A stretch of DNA of 64,000 bases, taken from assembly GCF_015356855.1 (NCBI RefSeq), contig NZ_ARXR01000016.1, positions 1 through 64,000 of the forward strand, in the 5' to 3' direction. The notes beneath the pieces are model-generated. The model was not told the DNA's origin, ran no database searches, and saw nothing but the letters and a program-made list of their open reading frames with translations. Below are positions 44,193 to 54,200 of the stretch, in pieces. Source of the stretch: Alloalcanivorax venustensis ISO4. GTDB taxonomy: Bacteria > Pseudomonadota > Gammaproteobacteria > Pseudomonadales > Alcanivoracaceae. The position numbers and the translations under genes are program-made. Positions within the stretch are counted from its first letter, which is position 1; each line of letters opens with the position of its first letter.

Positions 44193-45173
44193 ATGCCCAG
44201 CGCTTTTATTACCGGTGCCCGGGGTTTTCTGGGCGGCCATATCACCCGACAGTTGCTCGACGCCGGCTGGGAAGTGACCGCCCTGCTGCGCCCCGGCAGC
44301 GACGGCGCGGCCCTGTCCGCCCTGGGGGTCAAAGTGGTGGAGGCGCCGATGGACAACGCCACGGAAGTCACCCTGGTGATGCCGCCGGCGGTGGACGCGG
44401 TGTTCCATGTGGCGGGCAATACCAGCCTTTGGCGGCACCTGAACCAGCGCCAGTACCAGGACAATGTGATGGGCACCCGGGCGTTGATCACCGCCGCGCT
44501 GCGCAACCAGGCCGGGCGCTTTATTCATACCTCCTCGATTTCCGCCTGGGGCATCCAGGACGAGGCCATCGACGAGGCGTCACCGTCCAACGCCGCCGAC
44601 GACTGGATCGGCTATAACCGCACCAAGTATCTGGCCGAGGAAGAGATCCGTCACGGTATGCAGCACGGTCTCGACGCGGTGATTCTCAACCCCTGCGGCA
44701 TTATCGGCGCCGGTGACACCCACAACTGGTCGCAGATGATCACGCTGATCGAGCAGCGCAAGCTGCCCGGCGTGCCGCCCGGCGGCGGTAACTTCTGCGC
44801 GGTGGAGGAAGTGGCGCGGGCGCACCTGACGGCGGTGGAGAAAGGAGTGCGCGGCGAGAACTATATTCTTGCCGGCGTCGAGGCCAGCTTTCTGGAGCTG
44901 GCCAACACCATCGGCCGGCTGCTCGACCGGCCCACGCCGCGCAAACCGATGCCGGTCTGGCTGCTGCGGCTGGCCGGGCAGGTCTACGCGGTCGGCGGGC
45001 TGTTCACCCGGCAGGAACCGCGCCTGACCCCGGAGAAGGTGGCGCTGGTCACCAGCCGGGTTCACGCGGATGGCAGCAAAGCGGTGCAGGAGCTGGGGTT
45101 CGACGCCACGGTGCCGCTGGAAACCATGCTGCGCCGCTGCATCGACTGGATGCGCGAGACCGGGCGCCTTTAG
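44193..45173 (+). CDS. NAD-dependent epimerase/dehydratase (extended SDR)
   Basis: 326 residues from the ATG at 44193, with AAGGAG upstream. The NAD motif is FITGARGFLGGHITRQLL, the active site YNRTKYLAEEE (Tyr-x-x-x-Lys), with an upstream Ser in HTSSISAWG. This subgroup resembles dihydroflavonol-reductase-like SDRs. The substrate is unknown. It overlaps the convergent rsmC by four bases. Confidence 0.88.
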   Translation: MPSAFITGARGFLGGHITRQLLDAGWEVTALLRPGSDGAALSALGVKVVEAPMDNATEVTLVMPPAVDAVFHVAGNTSLWRHLNQRQYQDNVMGTRALITAALRNQAGRFIHTSSISAWGIQDEAIDEASPSNAADDWIGYNRTKYLAEEEIRHGMQHGLDAVILNPCGIIGAGDTHNWSQMITLIEQRKLPGVPPGGGNFCAVEEVARAHLTAVEKGVRGENYILAGVEASFLELANTIGRLLDRPTPRKPMPVWLLRLAGQVYAVGGLFTRQEPRLTPEKVALVTSRVHADGSKAVQELGFDATVPLETMLRRCIDWMRETGRL

Positions 45174-46135
45174 CGCAGCGCCCGGTAGACGCGAAAGCGG
45201 TTGGTTTCGCTCACCACCTGCACGTGCCGGAAGGCGGCGTCGAGCCACTGCACATAGGGCAGCTCGCGGTTCGCCACCATCCAGAATTCACCGTGTTCCT
45301 CGAGATGGCGCGGCGCCTGTTCGATCAGGCGCCGGGTGATCGACATGGTGCGGTCACGGCCGTCGTGGAACGGTGGGTTGGTCACCAGGGTCTGGTAACG
45401 CCCCTCCACGCCGCCGTAGAGGTCCCCGCCCACCACCTTGCCCTGCAAGTGGTTGCGGTTGAGGGTGCTGCAGGCGGCGGCCACCGCGGTGGCGCTCACA
45501 TCGGTGCCGGTCACGTTGCAGCCGGCATGGGCCAGCGCGGCGGTGATCACCCCGCAGCCGCAACCCATATCCAACGCCTTGCCGCGGGGCGCCGCCTCGG
45601 CGAGCGCCTGCAGCAACAGGGCGGTGCCTTCGTCCAGGCGGCCGTGGCTGAACACCCCCGGATAGCTGATCACGTCCAGGTCGTCGACGCGCACCACGCT
45701 TTCCACCTGCTCCAGGGAGAGTGCCGGCCCCGGCCGCAAGGCGCCGCGATAGACTTTGCAGTGACGGGCGCTGTCCACCAGGGTCACCGCGTCGGCGTGC
45801 CGGGACAGCCGCGTCACGCCGCCGCGGATGCCGCCCTTGGCCGGCCCCACCAGCCACACCTCCAGCGGTTCCTCGACGCTGCCGGCAAGGCCGCGCAGCA
45901 ACAGTTCCAGGCGCTCCGACGATTTCGGCAGCGGCAGGATCACCAGATCGGTGTCCTCGGGGAGCGTGGGCAGAGGCGCCCACTGGTGGGCACCGACGGT
46001 GTAATCGTCGGCGTGCAGATAGACCTGCTCGGCGGGCAAGTCGGCCAGCTCCGGGTCGTTGGCGTCGACCACCAGAACCCGCCGTCCGGCCAGGCTCTCT
46101 TCCTGTCGCCACAGTAACCGTGTGCTGTTTTCCAT
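45170..46135 (-). CDS. rsmC: 16S rRNA (guanine-1207-N2)-methyltransferase RsmC
   Basis: 321 residues from the ATG (MENSTRLLWRQEES), preceded by GAGG; a TTG start 12 codons upstream is possible. The SAM motif is ALDMGCGCGVITAALAHAG and the catalytic motif LVTNPPFHDGRD. The N-terminal half is the degenerate duplicate domain of RsmC. It modifies G1207 in 16S rRNA. Confidence 0.92.
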   Translation of the reverse strand: MENSTRLLWRQEESLAGRRVLVVDANDPELADLPAEQVYLHADDYTVGAHQWAPLPTLPEDTDLVILPLPKSSERLELLLRGLAGSVEEPLEVWLVGPAKGGIRGGVTRLSRHADAVTLVDSARHCKVYRGALRPGPALSLEQVESVVRVDDLDVISYPGVFSHGRLDEGTALLLQALAEAAPRGKALDMGCGCGVITAALAHAGCNVTGTDVSATAVAAACSTLNRNHLQGKVVGGDLYGGVEGRYQTLVTNPPFHDGRDRTMSITRRLIEQAPRHLEEHGEFWMVANRELPYVQWLDAAFRHVQVVSETNRFRVYRALR

Positions 46136-46293
46136 CGCTTGGCGCCTCGGCAAATCGGGCAGTATAAACAAACCCGGCCCCGGGGGATAAATCCGGCCTT
46201 CACGGCGCGCTTGAAGTTTTACATAAACACCACGCCCCGGGTGCTTTCCTACCGCTAGAATGCGCGAATCAGATGATGTTGTGGAGGCAAAGG

Positions 46294-48210
46294 ATGGTCC
46301 GTTCCGCAGTTCTGGCTATTGGTATTCTAGTGGCGTCCCTGGCCTGCGCCGATAACAGCGACAGCGTGTTTGAAGAAGCGCTGCACGCCGCCCGCAATGA
46401 TGATTGGAACGGTCTGGCGCAGGCACAGAAACGCCTGTCCGACGATCACCCGCTGCAGGCTTACCTGGAATTCCACCGGCTGCGCGCCGCCCTGCCCGAT
46501 CTCTCACCGCAGCGCGTGGTGGAATACGGCGAGCGCTACCCGGATTCGCCGCTGCCCGACGATATCCGCCAGCACGCCCTGGTGGCCTACGCCAAGGAAT
46601 CGCGCTGGCGCGACGTGCTGAAGGTCTACGACCGCGCGCCACGGGGCACCGAGCTGCGCTGCTATTACCTGCGCGCCCAGTGGGAAAACGGTGACAAGGG
46701 CGTGCTGCCGCAGGTTCGCGAGCTCTGGCTTTCCGGCAGCTCAAGACCGTCCAGTTGCGACCCGCTGTTCGAAGCCGCCCGGGACCAGGGCGTGATCGGC
46801 GAACAGGAGATCTGGGAACGTCTGCTGCTCGCCTTCGACCAGGGCGCCACCGGCCTGATGAGCTACCTGGCCGACATGCAGAGCGGCGCGGACGCCACCG
46901 CCGGCGAGTGGCTGGGCCGCCTGCACCGGGACCCGGAGCGGCTGCGCGAGCTGCCCGAGGGCATCGGTGATGAACGCCGTGAACAACTGCTCAGCGCCGC
47001 CCTGCGCCGTCTCGCCTACACCGACACGGTGCGCGCCCGGGAACTGTTTGAACAGGAAAGCGCCAACCTGGGTCTCAAGGACCCGGCCCTGCGCGAGCGC
47101 GCCGCGGAGCGCATTGCCTGGTACTCCACCATTCGCGGCATTGAAGAGAACCGCCAATGGCTGGACGGCTGGCTGGCCAACAACGGCAGCGCGGACACCC
47201 TGGACCAGCGCGCCCGGCGTAGCGTGATCGAACAGCGCTGGGACGAGCTGCCTGACTGGGTGGCCCGCCTGCCGGCGGCGGCGCGCGACGACAGCCGCTG
47301 GCAGTACTGGCTGGGCCGTGCCGCCGAGGAGAACGGCGATGATGAGGCAGCCCGCGCCCACTGGGGCCGTGCCGCCGGGCAGCGTAACTTCTATGGCTTC
47401 CTGGCCGCCGAACGGCTCGGCCAGGCCCCGGTGTTCAGCAATGCCTCGCCGGCCACCGACGACAGTGCCCCGACCCAACCGGGCCTGGCGCGGGTGGCGC
47501 TGCTGCGGGAGATCGACGAGCCGCAACTGGCCTGGGACGAGTGGAACTGGATGCTCTGGCACAGCAGCGAGGGGCAGCGCCGCAAGCTGGCGCAGCACGC
47601 CTTGCAGCAAGGCTGGTACGACCTGGTGGTGCAGGCGTCGATTCAGGCGCGTGCCTGGAACGTGCTGGCCTGGCGCTTCCCGGCCGCGCACCGGGACCTG
47701 TTCGTGAACGCCGCCCGTCGCCACGATCTGGACCCCTGGCTGAGCATGGCGGTGGCGCGCCGCGAAAGCGCGTTTTACCCCCACGCCCGTTCCCCGGTGG
47801 GCGCCCAGGGCCTGATGCAGCTGATGCCGGGCACCGCCCGCAAAGTGGCGCGCGACGCCGGCCAGACCCCGCCCGACGCCCGCCAGGTGATGGACCCGGA
47901 CATCAACGTGGCCCTGGGCACCCGTTATCTGGCGGAGTTGCTGGAGCGGTTCAACGGCAACCGGGTACTGGCGCTGGCCGCTTATAACGCCGGCCCGCAC
48001 CGGGTAGACGACTGGCTCGCCGAGGAAGAGGACGCGGTGCCGGCGGACGTCTGGATCGAGTCCATTCCCTTCTATGAAACCCGGGAATACGTGCAGGCGG
48101 TGCTCACCTACCGGGTGCTGTTCCAGGGCTTGCACGGCAACCGGGAACAACTGGTGCTGCTGCGGCCCGACGAGCGCGGCACGCCCTACTCCCTGGCGAT
48201 GATGGATTAG
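46294..48210 (+). CDS. slt: Soluble lytic murein transglycosylase (Slt70 family)
   Basis: 638 residues. The ATG at 46294 is chosen because GGAGG lies six bases before it and it begins a clean signal peptide (MVRSAVLAIGILVASLACA); an upstream ATG at 46273 lacks a site. The long N-terminal helical superhelical (U) domain is followed by the SLT domain (from about 470) with catalytic Glu in ARRESAFYPHARSPVGAQGL, MQLMPGTARKVA and ALAAYNAGPHRVDDWL. It cleaves peptidoglycan glycan strands in the periplasm. Confidence 0.93.
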   Translation: MVRSAVLAIGILVASLACADNSDSVFEEALHAARNDDWNGLAQAQKRLSDDHPLQAYLEFHRLRAALPDLSPQRVVEYGERYPDSPLPDDIRQHALVAYAKESRWRDVLKVYDRAPRGTELRCYYLRAQWENGDKGVLPQVRELWLSGSSRPSSCDPLFEAARDQGVIGEQEIWERLLLAFDQGATGLMSYLADMQSGADATAGEWLGRLHRDPERLRELPEGIGDERREQLLSAALRRLAYTDTVRARELFEQESANLGLKDPALRERAAERIAWYSTIRGIEENRQWLDGWLANNGSADTLDQRARRSVIEQRWDELPDWVARLPAAARDDSRWQYWLGRAAEENGDDEAARAHWGRAAGQRNFYGFLAAERLGQAPVFSNASPATDDSAPTQPGLARVALLREIDEPQLAWDEWNWMLWHSSEGQRRKLAQHALQQGWYDLVVQASIQARAWNVLAWRFPAAHRDLFVNAARRHDLDPWLSMAVARRESAFYPHARSPVGAQGLMQLMPGTARKVARDAGQTPPDARQVMDPDINVALGTRYLAELLERFNGNRVLALAAYNAGPHRVDDWLAEEEDAVPADVWIESIPFYETREYVQAVLTYRVLFQGLHGNREQLVLLRPDERGTPYSLAMMD

Positions 48211-48218
48211 GCGCCGGC

Positions 48219-48965
48219 TCAGTCGAGCTGGCGAATGTGGTAATCCAGGCGCCCCCGGCGCAGCAGCGGCGCCAGCCGGGCGTCCTGCTGCAGGCGGCGG
48301 CGCAGATGCACGCTGCGCGCCGGGTCGCGAGTTAAGGCCACCACCGCGTTGTGGCAGTCGCCGCAGGATAACCGGAAGCGGCTGCTCCAGCCTTTCATGG
48401 TGTGCTGGTCGGCGGCGTGGCTTTGCCGGTATTCGGTGAAATCGCCGAAATTCATCACCAGGGTGCCGCGTGCGCTGACGTGCCGGGCCAGGGTCCGCAC
48501 CCAGGCCCGGTCGGCGGGCACCGCCCGGCTCACCGCCTCGTTATCCGGGGCGAACAGATCTTCGATGATCAGATCGAACGGCTCGCCGTCGTAGGCATTG
48601 AGCCAGGCCACCGCGTCGCCGAGCACGGTCTGCTCGCCCTCGCCCACCACCGAAAACACCTCGCGGGCCACCGCCAGGTGGTGCGGGTCCAGCTCCACCG
48701 CGATCAGCTTGTCCGGGGCCAGCAGTTCGCGTATCGGCGGCAGCAGGGTGCCGCCGCCCAGCCCCAGAATCAGCACCCGCCGGAAGCGCTGCGGCTCACT
48801 GAGCAGCGCCGGCAACCAGAGCAGGTCCCAGACGCTGCCGGTGACCAGCCGCTTGGGGTGGAACTCAGAGTGCTGCACACCGTTGGCGAACAGGCGCATG
48901 CGGTCGCCGCGGCGGTGTACCTGATACAGCACACCGTCTTCCTGACGCTGCCAGACCACCGCCAT
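48219..48965 (-). CDS. Spermidine synthase-like SAM-dependent protein
   Basis: 248 residues. The Rossmann motif VLILGLGGGTLLPPIRELL and the following IAVELDPHH match polyamine aminopropyltransferase-like proteins; LIIEDLFAPDNE replaces the canonical active-site D-x-x-D region, so true spermidine synthase activity is uncertain. It starts one base inside the stop codon of the DUF748 gene, so the two are translationally coupled. Confidence 0.85.
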   Translation of the reverse strand: MAVVWQRQEDGVLYQVHRRGDRMRLFANGVQHSEFHPKRLVTGSVWDLLWLPALLSEPQRFRRVLILGLGGGTLLPPIRELLAPDKLIAVELDPHHLAVAREVFSVVGEGEQTVLGDAVAWLNAYDGEPFDLIIEDLFAPDNEAVSRAVPADRAWVRTLARHVSARGTLVMNFGDFTEYRQSHAADQHTMKGWSSRFRLSCGDCHNAVVALTRDPARSVHLRRRLQQDARLAPLLRRGRLDYHIRQLD

Positions 48966-51847
48966 CAGGAGTCGACGCCCAGGCCCACCCCGGTCACGTC
49001 ACCGTCGGCGCGGGGATCGCCCAGCCGCACCTGGTCCTCGGCCAGGCCGTGCTCTTCGATCAGCCGGTCACGGGCCTGCCGGGCCCGCTCCCCGGCCAGC
49101 TCCAGAAGGGTCTCGTCGTCCACCTCGGCGGCCGCCTGTTCCAGCATCCGCCGCCAGGCTTCCCGGGCGCGATCGGCGTCGCTGTCGCCTTCCAGGGTGT
49201 CCCGGTCGCGGTCCAGGCGGTCCTCATAGGTGTCGAGGATACGTTCGCGCCAGTCTTCGCCGGTGAGCGCGGTGTCCAGGCCCGGCCAGTCACCGCCCAG
49301 GTCGTCGACCACCTCGGCTTCGCCGAGCGCGCGCCGGTCGTCGTCACCGGCCTGCCCGGTGAGGATCACCGTCAGGTTATCCCGGTCCTTAAGAATGTCC
49401 GCCAGGCGCGCCACCTTATCGCGCGTCTCCCCCGTGGGCCGGTCGTCGCCGGCCCGGAAAGGCAGGTATTGCAGGTCGTCGTCGCCGCCGCCGGCGAGGC
49501 TGGCGAGCATGGAGAACGGCGCGGTGGCGGCTTTCACCAGCACATTGCGGATCACCCGCAGCACCACGCCGCCGGCACTGAACCCCGGGTCGTTGAGATC
49601 ACCGGCGATGGTCACCGGCAGGCGGATCATGCCGGAGCTGTCGCGCAGCACCGACAGGCCCAGCTTCACCGGCGCGTCCAGCGCCTGCTCGCTGTCCACC
49701 CGTTCGCCCAGGTAGAACTTGTCGGCGGCGATCTTGGTGGTGCTGTCCAGCTGGCCGTCCTCGATCGACACTTCGGTGTCCACGTCCAGACGACCGCGCT
49801 CGACCCCGAAGCCCAGATAACGGGTGGTGAACGGGGTCAGGGTTTCCATGCCGTAGCCGTCCAGCTGCCCGGTGAGGTCCAGGTACAGCGGGCTCACCGC
49901 CAGATCCCCCTGGGCGCGCAGGCGGGCCTGGCCGTTTACGCGCCCCGAGGTCTCCAGCCGGGCGCGGCCGGAGCCGGTGTCGAAGTTTTCCATGACGCCG
50001 CTCCACTGCTCCAGCGTGACGTCGAAATCCGGGGTCAGAGTGTTATCCCGGTGCGCCAGCCGGGACTCTTCCACCGACACGCGCCCGAGCATCACCCGCC
50101 AGGCCGGACCGTCGTCCTCGCCGTCATCGTCGCCGGCCAGGCGCGTCATCAAGCCGCGGCCCTGCTCGTCGAGAAGATGGCGAAAATCAATGCCGCGGCC
50201 GGCCAGGCCGTCCACGGTTACGCGACGGTCGGCGGTTTTGACACTCAAACCGTCGGCGGCCAAACGCGCCACGCTGAGGGTCTCGCGGCCGTTTTCGCGG
50301 ATGTCGGCGTCCGCCACGCTGGCACGGCCGGTGACGGTGATATCCGGCGTATCGCCGGCCACGGTGAGCGCCAGCTCGCCGCCGGCGCGGCCCTGCTCGA
50401 TGGTCAACGGCACGGCGTTGGCGAGCCAGGGTGACAGCGTGGTCAGCGGCAACTCCTCAAGGTCGAGATCCGCGGACACCTTCAGCGGCGCAAGCTGCCC
50501 GGTGCCGGAGTGCGACAGGCGGCCGCTTTCCGCCAGCACGGCGCTCCCCTCCCACTGCCAGCGGACGCTGTCCTCGACGCGGAAATCGGTGAGGTTGAGA
50601 GCCCCTTCACTGAGCGTTACTTCAACCGGCTCGGGCAGGGTCTGGTCGCGGAACACCACGCTGCCGTTCTCCACCTTGAACCGGTCCAGGGTGACGGCCC
50701 AGGCCTCGCCTTCGCGGATCCGCTCGGCGGATTGGTCCGCTTCCTCGCGCACCTTTTCACGGGTCTCCCGGGCCCGGTCCGGATCGGACGGCAAAAACAA
50801 CGTGGCCAGGTCCAGCCCTTCGCCGGTCAGCACCGCCCGCATCGCCGGCTCGGTCAAGGTCACTTCCGGCACGCTGACACGGCGCTTGGTGAGATCCAGG
50901 CTGACGCCGTCCACCTTGAGGGTGGGCACCTCGAAGCTGGGCGCCTCGTTACCGTCGCGAAGAATACGCAGCCGGTCCAGCTGGAAACGGCCGTTGTCCA
51001 CGGTCAGGCCTTCGCCGTCCCCGGTGCCGTAGCGGTAATCCGCCGCCAGCCCGAGCATGCCGGACGGCACCTGGAACGGAAAATGCGGCTCCAGCAAACG
51101 GGTGAAGGCGGCCACGTCCACCTTGTCCATTTGCAGGCGGCCTTCCACGGTCAGCGGCTCGAACACAAAGCGGCCGCGCCAATCCAGGGTGCCGCCGTCG
51201 GGGCCTTCGACGTGCATCTGGTAAAGGTTGTCTTCTTCACCCACGCCCCGGGTGGTCAGGTCCTCGATGCTGAACGCCACCGGCAGAGTCAGGGAACTGG
51301 GCTCGCTGCCGGACACGTCGTTCAGCGTCACGCGGCCTTCGGACAGGCGCAGATGGCTGATGGTGAACGCGGGCGGACCGGAGGCTTCGTCTTCCGGCGG
51401 GGGCTCGTCGGCGGTGTCCTCCTCGCCGCTTTCGCGCAGGCGGGTGACGATGTCGTCCAGGTTGAGGGTGCCGTTCTCGCCCCGGCGCAGGCGGACCTCC
51501 AGGCCGGCCAGGTCCACACCGCTGACCCAGGGGCGCCAGTGGAACAGCGACGCCCAGAAGGAGGTATTCACGTACAGGCGGTCAAACCGGGCCAGGAAGT
51601 CGGTGTCCGGATCCGCGATCCGGAACCGTTCCGCGGTGGCCGACAGCGTCAGCGGGTTGAGCCGCACTTCTTCCACGGTCACGTCCCGCCCCAGCAGACC
51701 GGATAACCGCTGCTCGATCTCCCCACGCGCCCAGCCGGGCAGAATCAAAAACACCGTCAGCGCGTACAACACATACAACAGGGCCAGAATCGCCAGAATC
51801 CGGGCGCCCCATCCCCGCGAGCGCCACCATTGTATCGGTGTGTCCAT
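48965..51847 (-). CDS. DUF748/AsmA-like envelope protein
   Basis: 960 residues from the ATG at 51847 (MDTPIQWWRSRGWG), preceded by GAGGGA; the open frame extends upstream without support. One N-terminal transmembrane helix (about 16-40) is followed by repeated beta-rich AsmA-like segments (for example LPGWARGEIEQRLSGLLGRDVTVEEVRLNPLTLS). The C-terminal DUF748 part (FTTRYLGFGVERGRLDVDTEVSIEDGQL, GDLNDPGFSAGGVVLRVIRNVLVKAATAPFSML) precedes an acidic helical tail. Such AsmA-like proteins are proposed to form lipid-transfer bridges across the periplasm. Confidence 0.88.
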   Translation of the reverse strand: MDTPIQWWRSRGWGARILAILALLYVLYALTVFLILPGWARGEIEQRLSGLLGRDVTVEEVRLNPLTLSATAERFRIADPDTDFLARFDRLYVNTSFWASLFHWRPWVSGVDLAGLEVRLRRGENGTLNLDDIVTRLRESGEEDTADEPPPEDEASGPPAFTISHLRLSEGRVTLNDVSGSEPSSLTLPVAFSIEDLTTRGVGEEDNLYQMHVEGPDGGTLDWRGRFVFEPLTVEGRLQMDKVDVAAFTRLLEPHFPFQVPSGMLGLAADYRYGTGDGEGLTVDNGRFQLDRLRILRDGNEAPSFEVPTLKVDGVSLDLTKRRVSVPEVTLTEPAMRAVLTGEGLDLATLFLPSDPDRARETREKVREEADQSAERIREGEAWAVTLDRFKVENGSVVFRDQTLPEPVEVTLSEGALNLTDFRVEDSVRWQWEGSAVLAESGRLSHSGTGQLAPLKVSADLDLEELPLTTLSPWLANAVPLTIEQGRAGGELALTVAGDTPDITVTGRASVADADIRENGRETLSVARLAADGLSVKTADRRVTVDGLAGRGIDFRHLLDEQGRGLMTRLAGDDDGEDDGPAWRVMLGRVSVEESRLAHRDNTLTPDFDVTLEQWSGVMENFDTGSGRARLETSGRVNGQARLRAQGDLAVSPLYLDLTGQLDGYGMETLTPFTTRYLGFGVERGRLDVDTEVSIEDGQLDSTTKIAADKFYLGERVDSEQALDAPVKLGLSVLRDSSGMIRLPVTIAGDLNDPGFSAGGVVLRVIRNVLVKAATAPFSMLASLAGGGDDDLQYLPFRAGDDRPTGETRDKVARLADILKDRDNLTVILTGQAGDDDRRALGEAEVVDDLGGDWPGLDTALTGEDWRERILDTYEDRLDRDRDTLEGDSDADRAREAWRRMLEQAAAEVDDETLLELAGERARQARDRLIEEHGLAEDQVRLGDPRADGDVTGVGLGVDS

Positions 51848-51974
51848 GTCGTCGTTCCCTCTGGCCGATTGCGCAAGCGCAAAGTCTAGCATTAACGCCG
51901 TGAACAGGTCGCCCCGGCGGCCATTGCGCCGGCGGCGGCAAGGTTCACACTCAGCCTTTTCCAAGGAGGCCGCC

Positions 51975-52448
51975 ATGAGCGACAACTATCTACTCAAGAT
52001 GTACCAAAAAGCGGCGAAACTGCCCCGCGGTCGCCGGCTTTTTTCCATCATGTTCAGCCGCAAGGCGCCCTATTTCGGCACCATCAAACCGCTGATCGCG
52101 GAGCTGCGTCCGGATTACTGCAAGGTCACCTTCAAGAAGCGCAGGGCGGTGGAGAACCATATCGGCACCGTGCACGTGATCGCCATATGCAACGCCATGG
52201 AAGCCGCCATGGGGGCGCTGGCGGAAGCGTCGATTCCCAAGCACCTGCGCTGGATTCCCAAAGGCATGGACGTTCGCTATACCGCCAAGGCCACCTCGGA
52301 CATCACCGCCATCGCCGAGGTCGCGCCGGGCGCCTGGGAAAACGGCCCCGAGTTGCCCGTGACGGTGACCGCGTACCGCGACGACGGCACCGTGGTGGTG
52401 GAAGGCACGATCCACCTGTGGGTCACCGAGAAACCCGCCCGCGAATAA
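51975..52448 (+). CDS. DUF4442 hotdog-fold protein (thioesterase-like)
   Basis: 157 residues with AAGGAGG upstream. VENHIGTVHVIAICNAMEAAMGAL is the hotdog helix with the family's conserved N-x-x-G/T-x-H-A-like pattern, and YTAKATSDITAIAEV is the next strand. DUF4442 proteins are putative acyl-CoA thioesterases with unknown substrates. The end overlaps the convergent hydrolase by 26 bases. Confidence 0.85.
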   Translation: MSDNYLLKMYQKAAKLPRGRRLFSIMFSRKAPYFGTIKPLIAELRPDYCKVTFKKRRAVENHIGTVHVIAICNAMEAAMGALAEASIPKHLRWIPKGMDVRYTAKATSDITAIAEVAPGAWENGPELPVTVTAYRDDGTVVVEGTIHLWVTEKPARE

Positions 52449-53064
52449 AATCCGCGGCCCGGTCGGCGGCGCCGGCCAGGTTCGCCCGCGGGTCGATGCC
52501 GCTGCGTTTGCGCGGCGTGAAATCGTGATCGCCGTCGGGCACCCAGTGCAAGGTTACCCGGGACGGCAGGCTGTAGCCGGCCACTTCCGGGGGCTTGCCG
52601 AACGGGTCCCTCTCCCCCTGGCAAATCAGTACCGGCGCCGCCAGCGCCGGGAAATGATCCAGCCGCGTCTTTTCCGGTTTGCCGGGGGGATGGAAGGGGT
52701 AGCCGAACACCACGCACCCGTCCGGGGCGGTGTCCGGGTCCGCCGCCAGCATGGTCGCCATGCGTCCGCCCATGGACTTGCCGCCCACCCAGACCGGGCC
52801 CGGCGCCGTCCGGCGCACCTCGTCCAGCACCGCCTGGAAACACGCCATCAGCCGGGGGGCACGATCCGGCGGCGCCTTGATGCCTTCTTCGCGGCGCCGG
52901 GCCATGTAGGCGAACTCAAAGCGCGCCACCTCGATGCCGCGCTCCGCCAGCAGCCCCGCCATGGTCGCCATGAACGGGCTGTCCATGGGCGCGCCGGCAC
53001 CGTGGGCCAGCACCAGGGTGGCGACGGGCGTGGCTGGCGCGCGGTTCCAGAGAAGTTCCGGCAT
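52423..53064 (-). CDS. Alpha/beta hydrolase (dienelactone-hydrolase-like)
   Basis: 213 residues from the ATG at 53064 (MPELLWNRAPATPVATLVLAHGAG). The nucleophile elbow is VGGKSMGGRMATM; the catalytic Asp is in QGERDPFG and the His in DGDHDF. The AHGAGAPMDSPFM segment is typical of the small KAN-type esterase/hydrolase group. The substrate is unknown. Confidence 0.87.
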   Translation of the reverse strand: MPELLWNRAPATPVATLVLAHGAGAPMDSPFMATMAGLLAERGIEVARFEFAYMARRREEGIKAPPDRAPRLMACFQAVLDEVRRTAPGPVWVGGKSMGGRMATMLAADPDTAPDGCVVFGYPFHPPGKPEKTRLDHFPALAAPVLICQGERDPFGKPPEVAGYSLPSRVTLHWVPDGDHDFTPRKRSGIDPRANLAGAADRAADFIRGRVSR

Positions 53065-53141
53065 CGGCGTTGATTCCTTTGTGCGGTTAAACCGGAGCCA
53101 CAATGTGGCCGATCCCGACTCCCCTGTAAACGCGGGCGCTA

Positions 53142-54188
53142 TCAGGCCTCCCAGAGGTGCATCTGGCCGGCCAGGCCGGGCGGCCGGAACGCGCTGCTGT
53201 CCAGGGTGAAACTTTCCCGGGGCGCCAGGCCGTGGCGCTGACAGGCCACCTGGAAACGGCGCGCCAGCAGTTCCGCCATCGGCCCCTGGCCGCGCTGCCG
53301 GTGGTGCCAGCGGCTGTCGTAGCTGGCGCCGCCGTGCATTTCCTTCAGCGCCGACATCACCCGTTCGGCCCGCTCCGGATAATGCCGCTGCAGCCATTCC
53401 TCCCACAGCGGCCCCACTTCATGGGGCAGGCGCAGGGCCACATAGCCGGCACTGCGGGCGCCGGCCGCCGCCACCTGCTCGACGATATCCTCCAATTCCT
53501 GATCGTTGATAAACGGAATCAACGGCGCCACCAGCACGGTCACCGGCACCCCGGCGCGGGCCAGCTCGCGCACCGTTTTCAGGCGCTCACGGCCACCGCT
53601 GGCACGCGGCTCCAGCTGATTCTTGAGGCGGTTGTCCAGGGTGGTGACCGACACCGCCACCGAGGCCCGGCCCTCGACGGCCATCGGCGCGATCAGATCC
53701 AGATCGCGCAGCACCAGCGCGCTTTTGGTGATCAGGCTGAACGGATGTCGGCACTCCGCCAGCACCTGCAGAATCTCCCGGGTTATAAGCCGCTCGCGCT
53801 CCACCGGCTGGTAGGGATCGGTGGCGGTACCGATCACCAGCGGCCGACAGCGATAGCCGGGTTTGCGCAGGGTGTCGCGCAGCACCTCGGCGGCGTTGTC
53901 CTTGCAGAAAATCTCGGCCTCGAAGTCCTGCCCCGGAGAGAGGTCCACATAGGCGTGGTTGGGGCGGGCGAAACAGTAGATACAGCCGTGCTCACAGCCC
54001 CGGTAGGGGTTGATGCTGCTGTCGAAGTGCAGGTCCGGGCTCTGGTTGTGGGTAATGATCGACCTGGCCTGCTCCCGGTGGTAGCGGGTGGGCCGGGCGG
54101 TGTCCGCCTCGTCGCTGACCACGGTGGTGACCTGAAAGCGGCCGGGGTGCCGGCTGAGGGTGCCGCGGTTGGATGCGCTGGTGGCCAT
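53142..54188 (-). CDS. PA0069-family radical SAM protein (spore-photoproduct-lyase-like)
   Basis: 348 residues. The radical-SAM cysteine motif is NPYRGCEHGCIYCFARPNH (CX3CX2C), with the SPL-like INPYRGC context and VIGTATDPYQPVERE after it. GGAGG precedes the start. A near-perfect LexA box (TACTG-N10-CAGTA) lies 13-32 bases before the start codon, so expression should be SOS-controlled. I recall PA0069 of P. aeruginosa as LexA-regulated as well. The likely role is DNA repair or protection; the reaction is unknown. Confidence 0.9.
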   Translation of the reverse strand: MATSASNRGTLSRHPGRFQVTTVVSDEADTARPTRYHREQARSIITHNQSPDLHFDSSINPYRGCEHGCIYCFARPNHAYVDLSPGQDFEAEIFCKDNAAEVLRDTLRKPGYRCRPLVIGTATDPYQPVERERLITREILQVLAECRHPFSLITKSALVLRDLDLIAPMAVEGRASVAVSVTTLDNRLKNQLEPRASGGRERLKTVRELARAGVPVTVLVAPLIPFINDQELEDIVEQVAAAGARSAGYVALRLPHEVGPLWEEWLQRHYPERAERVMSALKEMHGGASYDSRWHHRQRGQGPMAELLARRFQVACQRHGLAPRESFTLDSSAFRPPGLAGQMHLWEA

Positions 54189-54200
54189 GCTGCCTCCAAA

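Noticed and set aside
46136..46171. TTG start adding 12 residues to RsmC
   Set aside because: The downstream ATG has a GAGG site at good spacing and fits the usual N-terminus; kept only as an alternative.
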